Assembly (NCBI GenBank): GCA_902772795.1
Contig: CACYBZ010000315.1
Coordinates: 1 to 6,643, forward strand
Length of the DNA stretch: 6,643 nucleotides
Direction: 5' to 3'
Origin: an uncultured Ruminococcus sp.
Lineage (GTDB): Bacteria; Bacillota; Clostridia; Oscillospirales; Acutalibacteraceae
This document shows positions 1-5,522 of this stretch, piece by piece (position 1 is the first letter of the stretch; every line of letters begins with the position of its first letter). Made by a program: the position numbers and the translations under genes. The notes beneath the pieces were generated by a model. That model ran no database searches. It was not told where the DNA came from and was given only the letters and a program-made list of their open reading frames with translations.

Positions 1-103
1 AAAACTCCGAACGAAGTGAGCCACAAAAGTTTTTGTCCAACTTTTTTCAAAAAGTTGGTGGGATTTTTAAGGGCGAAGCCCTTAAACACAAAGCCTTTAA
101 ACA
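1..103. repeat. Composite intergenic repeat with small hairpins
   Basis: Non-coding stretch beyond the end of the folC operon, built of short repeat modules. Positions 7-21 (CCGAACGAAGTGAGC) recur exactly, inverted, at 6564-6578. Next is a perfect inverted repeat, CCAACTTTTT at 37-46 against AAAAAGTTGG at 49-58, then a second one, TTTAAGGGC at 66-74 against GCCCTTAAA at 78-86 with a GAA loop. Positions 76-88 (AAGCCCTTAAACA) are repeated with one change at 91-103. Neither hairpin is followed by a clean T-run on either strand, so they are weak terminator candidates. The style is that of dispersed intergenic repeats in Clostridia genomes; that the element is dispersed cannot be shown from one window. 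Confidence 0.5.
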
Positions 104-149
104 AAAAAAATCATATTCTTTGCTGTCAATCATACAACAAAGAATATGA
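103..149 (-). terminator. Rho-independent terminator of the trmN-rsmI-folC operon
   Basis: Read on the minus strand, a perfect 12-bp stem (138-149 pairing with 111-122, CAAAGAATATGA on the plus-strand right arm) encloses a 15-nt loop (123-137). It is followed at once by eight T (plus-strand A-run 103-110). It begins about 10 nt after the folC stop. The stem is AT-rich and the loop large, so efficiency may be moderate, but position, symmetry and U-tract all fit an intrinsic terminator. Confidence 0.75.
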
Positions 150-158
150 AAATTTTAA

Positions 159-1481
159 TCATTCCTGAATGTCAATCAAAGTCGTTTTATTTCGTTTTTT
201 CAGACATCTTACCACCAGCGGACGCAACTGCGATGCCAGATACAATGACCCACATATGACAACTGCTCCGTTATTTTTTTCTGCCATATCCAGTGCCTTT
301 TCTATCGCCTGAGAAAAATTCTCCATCGGATAGACTTTGTCAAAAAACTTTACCGCTTTTTCGGCGAGTTCTTCTTTGGTCTGTCGGCGTGGATTGTCAG
401 GTTCAAGGGTAATCACGCTGTCAATCAGACCGTCCAGATATTCCAGCGATGAATTACTGTCCTTATCTCTGAGCATACCCATAATACAGATAATTTTCTT
501 GTCGGGAAGATATTTTTTCAGTGCGTCCGAAAGAGCGTTCATACCGTCAGGATTGTGTGCTCCGTCAAGCAGAATAATCGGTTCTTTACACAACAGTTCC
601 AGACGGGCAGGCATTTCCGCTTTGGCAAGTCCACGGGCAAGAACAGCATCGCTTATCGAAAAATCAAATTTCGTGCGTAAAATTTCCAATGTGCCCAGTG
701 CCAGTTTCAGATTTTTTATCTGGTGCATACCGATAAGCTGTATCGTAACGGGAATATTCTGATATAACAATCGGGTATGTTCAATCGTCTGTTCCGTGAT
801 GTCAACTGAAAGACTATCGGCATACAACAATGTATTGTTCATCTGTCGGGCAATGTCACTGATAACCGTATCGGCATTGTCATGCTGACGGTAATAAACC
901 GTATTGCTGTCGGGTTTGATAATACCGCCTTTCTGTCTGGCGATTTCTTCGAGCGTATCGCCAAGTATGGCGGTATGGTCATAACTGATAGAGGTAATCA
1001 CCGAAACAAGGGTATTCTGTACAACATTGGTACTGTCAAGCAGTCCGCCCATACCCGTTTCCAGTACCACAATATCACACTGACTTTCTGCATACCAACG
1101 AAATGCCAGTGCGGTAATATATTCAAATTCGGTAATGATAATGCCGTCTTTTTTGAGCTGTTCCAGTAAAGGATACGTTTCACTGACATATTGTGTCAGT
1201 GTTTCCTTGCTTATCATATTACCGTCTATCTGCATTCTTTCCCGAAATTCTATCACATACGGCGAAATGAAAAGTCCTGTACGATAGCCTGCTTCTCTCA
1301 GTACGGCAGATATCATCTTGCTGGTAGAACCTTTTCCGTTTGTCCCCGCAATATGCACAAATTTCAGCTTATGCTGAGGATTGTCCATCATTTCCAGCAA
1401 CCGCAGAACTCTGTCAAGCCCCGGTCTTGAACCGAAAAGCATCAACGAATTGATTTTGTCAAGTGCCTCATGATAATTCAT
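159..1481 (-). CDS. folC: Folylpolyglutamate synthase / dihydrofolate synthase
   Basis: Cytoplasmic Mur-ligase-family enzyme that uses ATP to add glutamate to folates and, in bifunctional members, to dihydropteroate. Visible signatures, numbered from the chosen start: the P-loop GTNGKGS (46-52), the LETGMGGLLDSTN block (about 140-152), the SYDHTAILG...RQKGGIIKP segment (about 166-190) with the lysine expected to be carbamylated, the HQIKN helix near 255, DGAHNPDG (306-313) and GSLYLAS close to the C-terminus. The length of 440 residues is normal. An in-frame ATG three codons upstream (1490) is possible, but ATG 1481 gives the family-typical N-terminus MNYHEAL and lies 9 nt after GGAAAGAG, which would touch the upstream ATG. 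It overlaps the end of rsmI by 14 nt, so it is probably translationally coupled as last gene of the operon. Whether it has both activities or only the polyglutamylation step cannot be read from the sequence. Confidence 0.96.
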   Translation of the reverse strand: MNYHEALDKINSLMLFGSRPGLDRVLRLLEMMDNPQHKLKFVHIAGTNGKGSTSKMISAVLREAGYRTGLFISPYVIEFRERMQIDGNMISKETLTQYVSETYPLLEQLKKDGIIITEFEYITALAFRWYAESQCDIVVLETGMGGLLDSTNVVQNTLVSVITSISYDHTAILGDTLEEIARQKGGIIKPDSNTVYYRQHDNADTVISDIARQMNNTLLYADSLSVDITEQTIEHTRLLYQNIPVTIQLIGMHQIKNLKLALGTLEILRTKFDFSISDAVLARGLAKAEMPARLELLCKEPIILLDGAHNPDGMNALSDALKKYLPDKKIICIMGMLRDKDSNSSLEYLDGLIDSVITLEPDNPRRQTKEELAEKAVKFFDKVYPMENFSQAIEKALDMAEKNNGAVVICGSLYLASQLRPLVVRCLKKRNKTTLIDIQE

Positions 1482-2322
1482 CACTGTCATCTCTTTCCAC
1501 TGTTTTTTTGTAAATCAGACTCTTTTTTATTCCTGTGAGTTTCGCCACACTTTTGCACGCTTCACTCAATGAGATATTTTCTTTTCGGGCAACTGCTATC
1601 GCCATTGTTACAGCCTGTTCGACGGTGTAGGAATCTGAAGTACTTTCTTTCTCCGCTCCCGCAATGACAAGCACGATTTCCCCTTTCAACGGATTTTCCG
1701 CATAATCGTTCACCGCTTTTTCCAGCGTAGTACGGATTACCTCTTCGTGAATTTTTGTCAGTTCCCTGACAATGGCAATATTTCTGTTTCCGAAAGTTGC
1801 CAGCATATCTTTCAGTGTTGTGTTCAGCTTGTGGGGGGCTTCATAAAACAACATCGTCCGTTTTTCGTTCCTGACTTCTTCCAGATGTTGTCTGCGTTCC
1901 TTTTTATCGACACTCAGAAAACCCTCAAACGTGAAACGGGCGGTAGGCAGTCCCGAAATTGCCAGTGCCGACACAACTGCACTTGCCCCCGGTACGACAG
2001 CTACAGTGATATTGTTTTCGTAACACTGTCTGACAAGCATTTCACCGGGGTCAGAAATACACGGCATACCTGCATCTGTCACAATAGCACAGTTCTCACC
2101 GTTCAGAATACGCTGACATATCATTGTTCCCCGTTCATATTTGTTATGTTCAAAGTAACTTACCATACTTTTCTTTATGCCGAAATGATTGAGTAGTTTC
2201 ACGGTGACACGGGTATCTTCCACCGCCAGAAAATCAACATTCTGCAATGTTTCCACTGCTCTCGGTGACATATCTCCCAGATTGCCTATAGGCGTTCCCA
2301 CGACATACAAAATTCCTGACAA
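1468..2322 (-). CDS. rsmI: 16S rRNA (cytidine-1402-2'-O)-methyltransferase
   Basis: Tetrapyrrole-methylase-fold (SAM-dependent) enzyme that 2'-O-methylates C1402 in the decoding centre of 16S rRNA. Family motifs appear in order: GTPIGNLGD (9-17), VEDTR (34-38), TDAGMPCISDPG (82-93), VVPGASA (109-115), SGLPT (123-127), FEGFL (132-136), FYEAPHKL (159-166) and RELTKIHEE (186-194). A C-terminal helical tail (about 230-275) has the TVEQAV...ACKSVAKLTG pattern. The length of 284 residues is usual. The start is TTG, not ATG: AAGGAG at 2333-2338 lies 10 nt upstream and the TTG gives the expected N-terminus M-S-G-I-L-Y-V-V-G-T-P. One nucleotide separates it from the trmN stop and its 3' end overlaps folC. 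The usual SDAGTP motif reads TDAGMP here; the glycine-rich core is kept, so activity is still expected. Confidence 0.96.
   Translation of the reverse strand: MSGILYVVGTPIGNLGDMSPRAVETLQNVDFLAVEDTRVTVKLLNHFGIKKSMVSYFEHNKYERGTMICQRILNGENCAIVTDAGMPCISDPGEMLVRQCYENNITVAVVPGASAVVSALAISGLPTARFTFEGFLSVDKKERRQHLEEVRNEKRTMLFYEAPHKLNTTLKDMLATFGNRNIAIVRELTKIHEEVIRTTLEKAVNDYAENPLKGEIVLVIAGAEKESTSDSYTVEQAVTMAIAVARKENISLSEACKSVAKLTGIKKSLIYKKTVERDDSDELS
1491..1498 (-). promoter_or_regulatory. Ribosome binding site choosing the folC start
   Basis: On the minus strand GGAAAGAG lies inside the last codons of rsmI, 9 nt before ATG 1481 and directly against ATG 1490. The spacing favours the downstream ATG as the folC start. 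Confidence 0.6.
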
Positions 2323-2323
2323 A

Positions 2324-3076
2324 CTACTTCAACTCCTTGTAACTTCCGTAAATTTCCATCATCTCATCGGAAAACATACCGTTTTCCTTTTCGATAAACA
2401 GCGTCGGCAGAACATTCAGACCGCCTTCTTTTCCGCCCTGTCTGCCCTCCAGCAGAAACAGCTTCGGCGGTTTGTCATGACGTTGCTGTACCATTCGCAG
2501 ACGCTTGGGTTCAATATGATATTTCCGCATGGTGACAATCGTATCGGAAAGCCGTTCGGGTCGCAGACAAAGACAGAACCGTCCCCCGAACCGCAACAAA
2601 GACGAGGCACTCTGTACCACATCTTCAATCGTACAACTGTTTTCGTGTCGGACAATCGCATGAGCATCGTCACGGCTGACAAGTCCCGTTCCCAGCGGTT
2701 TGTACGGCGGATTGCATACCACAACGTCACAATGGACTATCGGCAGTTTCCCTTTAAGACAGCGTAAATCTTCACAGATGACTGTGATATTCTCTTCCAG
2801 ATGGTTCATTGCCACACTTCTTTTTGCCATATCCACCGCATTTTCCTGAATCTCCACTGCATAAATATGTAAGGGTGGGGTTTCTCTGCTCCACAATAGC
2901 GGAATAGTTCCGCAACCTGTGCCGAGTTCCACCGCTGTTTCTTTCCGCTTCGGCTTGGAAAAATCTGCCAGCAGTATGGTATCCGTGAAAAAATGGTGCT
3001 GTTTACTGACAATAACCTGCAAACCGTTGCCTAACGGCTGTAATTCTTCGTTTTCTCTGAGCAAAATTCCATGCAC
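2324..3076 (-). CDS. trmN: tRNA1(Val) (adenine-37-N6)-methyltransferase, TrmN6/YfiC family
   Basis: SAM-dependent N6-adenine methyltransferase of the YfiC/YabB group, expected to modify A37 next to the anticodon of a valine tRNA. Visible: family-type N-terminus LLRENEEL...NGLQVI, FFTDTILLADF (29-39), SAM motif I VELGTGCG (49-56), acidic VEI at 74-76 for the ribose, catalytic NPPY (122-125), and VRHE (142-145), characteristic of this subgroup. The length of 250 residues is normal. The annotated start is GTG 3076, with GGGAG about 12 nt upstream. A TTG four codons later (L5), preceded by a second GGGAG at about 11 nt, is a real alternative, and no in-frame ATG fits. It is first gene of the minus-strand operon, directly behind a good promoter. 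The tRNA target is inferred from the family; related NPPY methyltransferases with other substrates cannot be excluded. Confidence 0.9.
   Translation of the reverse strand: MHGILLRENEELQPLGNGLQVIVSKQHHFFTDTILLADFSKPKRKETAVELGTGCGTIPLLWSRETPPLHIYAVEIQENAVDMAKRSVAMNHLEENITVICEDLRCLKGKLPIVHCDVVVCNPPYKPLGTGLVSRDDAHAIVRHENSCTIEDVVQSASSLLRFGGRFCLCLRPERLSDTIVTMRKYHIEPKRLRMVQQRHDKPPKLFLLEGRQGGKEGGLNVLPTLFIEKENGMFSDEMMEIYGSYKELK
2333..2338 (-). promoter_or_regulatory. Ribosome binding site for the rsmI TTG start
   Basis: A perfect AAGGAG on the minus strand, embedded in the final codons of trmN, sits 10 nt before TTG 2322. It supports a non-ATG start and translational coupling to trmN. Confidence 0.75.
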
Positions 3077-3103
3077 TCCCTGTATTTTCTCCCTGAGTTG
3101 TTA

Positions 3104-3132
3104 ATTATAACATCATCGGATTTTTTTTTCAA
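3104..3132 (-). promoter_or_regulatory. Sigma-A-type promoter for trmN-rsmI-folC
   Basis: On the minus strand TTGAAA (plus 3127-3132) and TATAAT (plus 3104-3109) are separated by 17 nt, with an A-run in the spacer. Transcription would start near 3097, about 20 nt before the trmN GTG. Spacing and -10 match the consensus exactly and the -35 differs at one base. Confidence 0.8.
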
Positions 3133-3164
3133 CACCATGATTCACCGCTTTTACTGACAATGAA

Positions 3165-3186
3165 TTTTTATCGAATTCGACAAAAA
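3165..3186. promoter_or_regulatory. Imperfect palindrome between divergent promoters, possible operator
   Basis: A 22-nt inverted repeat centred on TCGAATTCGA (3171-3180, a perfect 10-bp palindrome). It is extended by TTTTT on the left (3165-3169) and AAAAA on the right (3182-3186), with one mismatched pair (A3170/C3181). It lies 10 nt before the -35 of the kinase promoter and about 30 nt upstream of the opposite -35. It could be a repressor or activator site for one or both operons, or chance symmetry in AT-rich DNA; no regulator is identified. Confidence 0.35.
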
Positions 3187-3196
3187 AAATACCATA

Positions 3197-3226
3197 TTGA
3201 CAACAATAAGTTATGTGATATATAAT
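3197..3226 (+). promoter_or_regulatory. Strong sigma-A-type promoter for the kinase operon
   Basis: Consensus TTGACA (3197-3202) and consensus TATAAT (3221-3226) are separated by 18 nt, with an A-tract (3182-3189) just upstream that could act as an UP element. The predicted start of transcription is near 3233, leaving a leader of about 30 nt before ATG 3264. No riboswitch-sized leader is present. Confidence 0.85.
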
Positions 3227-3251
3227 TTAGCGTATAGATATTTTTGATGTT

Positions 3252-3257
3252 GGGGTG
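3252..3257 (+). promoter_or_regulatory. Ribosome binding site choosing the kinase start
   Basis: GGGGTG lies 6 nt before ATG 3264. The same GTG (3255) could itself be a start codon in frame, giving three extra residues (M-T-I), but then it would have no separate Shine-Dalgarno sequence at proper distance. ATG 3264 is preferred. Confidence 0.55.
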
Positions 3258-3263
3258 ACAATA

Positions 3264-5516
3264 ATGAATAACGATATACAGCAAAGATTTTCTCCGTTGT
3301 GGGGAAACTGGTATCTGAAAGAAAAAATAGGAAAAGGTTCTTACGGTTCTGTTTATAAAGCGGTAAAGCAGGAATATAACAATACCTACGTATCCGCAGT
3401 AAAGCATATTTCCATACCACAGGAAGGCGTTCACGCTCAGGATATCATTGCTGAAGGTTATGCCAGTAATCTGGATACTGTCTACAGACATTATGATGAT
3501 TTGCGTGACAAAATGGTAAAGGAAATTGACGTTTGTTATCAGTTGCGTGGACATACCAATATCGTTTCTTACGAAGACAGCTATATCGTCCCCAAATCAG
3601 GTGATGAAAAAGGTTACGATATCTTTATCCGTATGGAATTGTTGCAAAGCCTGAAAGAGTACAGTCTGTCCCATACGATGAATGAAAGAGAAGTCATTAA
3701 ACTCGGTATCGATATCTGTGAAGCCTTGCAGGTACTTATGTCACGAAATATGATGCACCGTGATATTAAACCCGGAAATATTTTTGTCAACAACGAAGGC
3801 CATTTCAAACTGGGAGATTTCGGTGAAGCAAAAATATTGATGAGTAACACTTCTTCCATGTCCGTAGCGGGAACATATCCCTATATGGCACCTGAAATAT
3901 ACCGTGGTGAAAATGCCAATATTACCGCTGACATCTACTCTCTGGGAATGGTCATGTACCGAATGCTGAACAACGGCAGAGCCCCCTTTGTTGATCCCAA
4001 TGCTCAGGCAATTTCTTCACGGGAAATTGAAACGTCCAATTACCGACGTTTCAAGGGTGAACCCTTTAATGCGCCTGTTTCCTGCGGTAACAAATCTCTC
4101 AGCGAAATTATTCTGCGTGCCTGCCAATTCCAAAGCAGTGCCAGATGGCAAAATCCACTTATCATGAAAAATGCCCTCATCGCCGTTAAAAATGCTATTG
4201 AAGACGATGATACCATCAGCGTGCAGAATATTGACAAGACACCTGTTACCGGACAATCCTCCAACTTAAAAAATGTTTCTCCTTACACAGACGGAAATAA
4301 CCACTACCACAGAAATTATCCGGCAAACAATAGTTACTCCACTAATAACTATCCCCCTAATAATTATACACCTAACAACTATACCCCCAATAATTATACC
4401 CCCAATAATTATACGCCTAATAACTATACATCTAATAACTATACACCTAATAACTATACGCCTAATAACTATACACCTAATAACTATCCTACCAATTATC
4501 CTCAGCCACGTTCCAACGTGACAAATAAGTTGATAATACTCGGTATTTTTATCGCACTTGCCCTTGTTGTCGCTATTATCCTTGTCGCTGTCAATTTTTT
4601 AGGCAGTGACACCAAATATTCCCATGACTCCGATGACGACATTGATGCAACTGAACTTGTTACACAATTTACATCAGATTTAACCAGTCAGTTACCTACA
4701 CAAACTCCTACACAAGCTCCCACAAAAGCTCATGATGTCAAGATTTCTTCCTATAAAAATATTGACTTCTCCACAGCAAAAAATGAACTGGAAAAACAAG
4801 GGCTTACTGTTACAGAAACATACGACTACAGTTTTGAAGTCGATGAGGGAAAAATTATCAGTCAGTCTGTCAAAGCAGGTTCTACCGTAAAATCAGATAC
4901 GTCAATCGAATTCAAAGTTTCTACAGGTGCTTACTTCAGTAATGTTCCCGACTCCTGCGAACAAATGTTGTATGTCAAATCCAGCGGTACATCAGCAAGT
5001 ATGCGTCTGTATGAATATCAGAACGGAACATGGATAAAAATATTCAGTTGTTCGGCAACCGTAGGTAAAAACGGTGTCAGCTCCGATTATTACGAAGGAC
5101 AAAGTACTACCCCTAAAGGAACTTTCCATCTCGGTACAGTACTTTCTCAAAACAAAATCACCGACAGTATGCCGTGGCAACCCTGTTCTGCTTCAACCGT
5201 CATCGTTGAAGATATTTACTCTCCCAGATATAACCAAATCGCTGACAAGAATGCTTTGCCCTATGGTACAGATTGTGACAATATCGGACAACGACTTACC
5301 AACGGCACAGACAATGCCGCTATCTTTATTGAACATAACGGAAACGGTTATTCCTCTAACGGTGTGGTCGTCGGCAAATGTTCGTCTATTACCATCTGCG
5401 GACATACCAGTACGTTGAAAGCAACCGGCGGTTGTATTGATATCTCCTCGTCCGATATGCTTAACTTACTTTCCTGCCTTGACCAGTATAAAAATCCTTA
5501 CATCAGAACGGAGTAA
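3264..5516 (+). CDS. Membrane Ser/Thr protein kinase fused to PASTA-like and YkuD-type L,D-transpeptidase-like domains
   Basis: A 750-residue single-pass membrane protein, numbered from ATG 3264. The cytoplasmic kinase domain (about 17-315) has the P-loop GKGSYGSVYK (23-32), ATP lysine K47 in SAVK, a probable C-helix E87, the catalytic loop HRDIKPGN (165-172, base D167), DFG (185-187), APE (209-211) and DIYSLG (223-228). All key residues are present. The segment between beta-3 and the C-helix is long, as in many Clostridia kinases. Residues about 358-407 are ten YTPNN-type repeats, followed by a hydrophobic helix (about 422-445), a short acidic stretch and a TQTPTQAPT linker. One PASTA-like domain follows (about 492-555: FSTAKNELEKQGL...EGKIISQSVKAGSTV). 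The rest (about 562-750) resembles YkuD/COG3786 domains: YEGQSTTPKG, YNQ, then H714 and C724 in GHTSTLKATGGCIDI, ending KNPYI. The family-typical HGC is GGC here and a WVDD-type segment is lost, so enzymatic activity is less certain than kinase activity. The ectodomain has eight cysteines. It resembles PrkC/Stk kinases with a transpeptidase-like cap replacing further PASTA repeats; membrane topology is inferred. Kinase assignment is near certain, YkuD assignment probable. Confidence 0.93.
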   Translation: MNNDIQQRFSPLWGNWYLKEKIGKGSYGSVYKAVKQEYNNTYVSAVKHISIPQEGVHAQDIIAEGYASNLDTVYRHYDDLRDKMVKEIDVCYQLRGHTNIVSYEDSYIVPKSGDEKGYDIFIRMELLQSLKEYSLSHTMNEREVIKLGIDICEALQVLMSRNMMHRDIKPGNIFVNNEGHFKLGDFGEAKILMSNTSSMSVAGTYPYMAPEIYRGENANITADIYSLGMVMYRMLNNGRAPFVDPNAQAISSREIETSNYRRFKGEPFNAPVSCGNKSLSEIILRACQFQSSARWQNPLIMKNALIAVKNAIEDDDTISVQNIDKTPVTGQSSNLKNVSPYTDGNNHYHRNYPANNSYSTNNYPPNNYTPNNYTPNNYTPNNYTPNNYTSNNYTPNNYTPNNYTPNNYPTNYPQPRSNVTNKLIILGIFIALALVVAIILVAVNFLGSDTKYSHDSDDDIDATELVTQFTSDLTSQLPTQTPTQAPTKAHDVKISSYKNIDFSTAKNELEKQGLTVTETYDYSFEVDEGKIISQSVKAGSTVKSDTSIEFKVSTGAYFSNVPDSCEQMLYVKSSGTSASMRLYEYQNGTWIKIFSCSATVGKNGVSSDYYEGQSTTPKGTFHLGTVLSQNKITDSMPWQPCSASTVIVEDIYSPRYNQIADKNALPYGTDCDNIGQRLTNGTDNAAIFIEHNGNGYSSNGVVVGKCSSITICGHTSTLKATGGCIDISSSDMLNLLSCLDQYKNPYIRTE
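4335..4484 (+). repeat. In-frame 15-bp minisatellite encoding ten YTPNN-type repeats
   Basis: Ten tandem 15-bp units of consensus TATACNCCTAATAAY lie inside the kinase gene, between kinase domain and membrane helix. Seven encode YTPNN; the others encode YSTNN, YPPNN and YTSNN, and a degenerate unit follows to about 4499. The units at 4380 and 4395 are identical, 4410 equals 4455, and 4440 equals 4470. The 30-bp block 4410-4439 differs from 4455-4484 at one base, which points to recent duplication. Unit length is a multiple of three, so copy-number change would keep the frame and only lengthen or shorten the juxtamembrane linker. Confidence 0.95.
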
Positions 5517-5522
5517 TCTCTT

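Noticed and set aside
66..86. TTTAAGGGC/GCCCTTAAA hairpin as a terminator
   Set aside because: Neither strand has a T-run directly after the stem; the hairpin at 111-149 with eight T is the better terminator for folC.
337..762. 141-codon plus-strand open frame opposite folC
   Set aside because: It is antisense to a clear folC with all motifs intact, has no Shine-Dalgarno site and no recognisable protein features.
2189..2767. 192-codon plus-strand open frame spanning the rsmI/trmN junction
   Set aside because: It is antisense shadow of two well-supported genes and crosses their junction; the translation has no family character.
3168..3554. 128-codon minus-strand open frame across the divergent promoter region and kinase start
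   Set aside because: It is antisense to the kinase N-terminus and extends through the consensus promoter; the low-complexity Tyr/Phe/Ile-rich translation looks like a composition artefact.
4273..4521. 82-codon open frame on the plus strand rich in Ile/Thr/Leu repeats
   Set aside because: It is the second frame of the YTPNN minisatellite inside the kinase gene; the 15-bp period keeps all frames open. It has no start signal of its own.
4962..5513. C-terminal domain of the kinase read as a sortase
   Set aside because: It lacks the TLxTC motif and later arginine of sortases; the YEG..TP.G block and H...GC pattern shared with the downstream protein fit YkuD instead.
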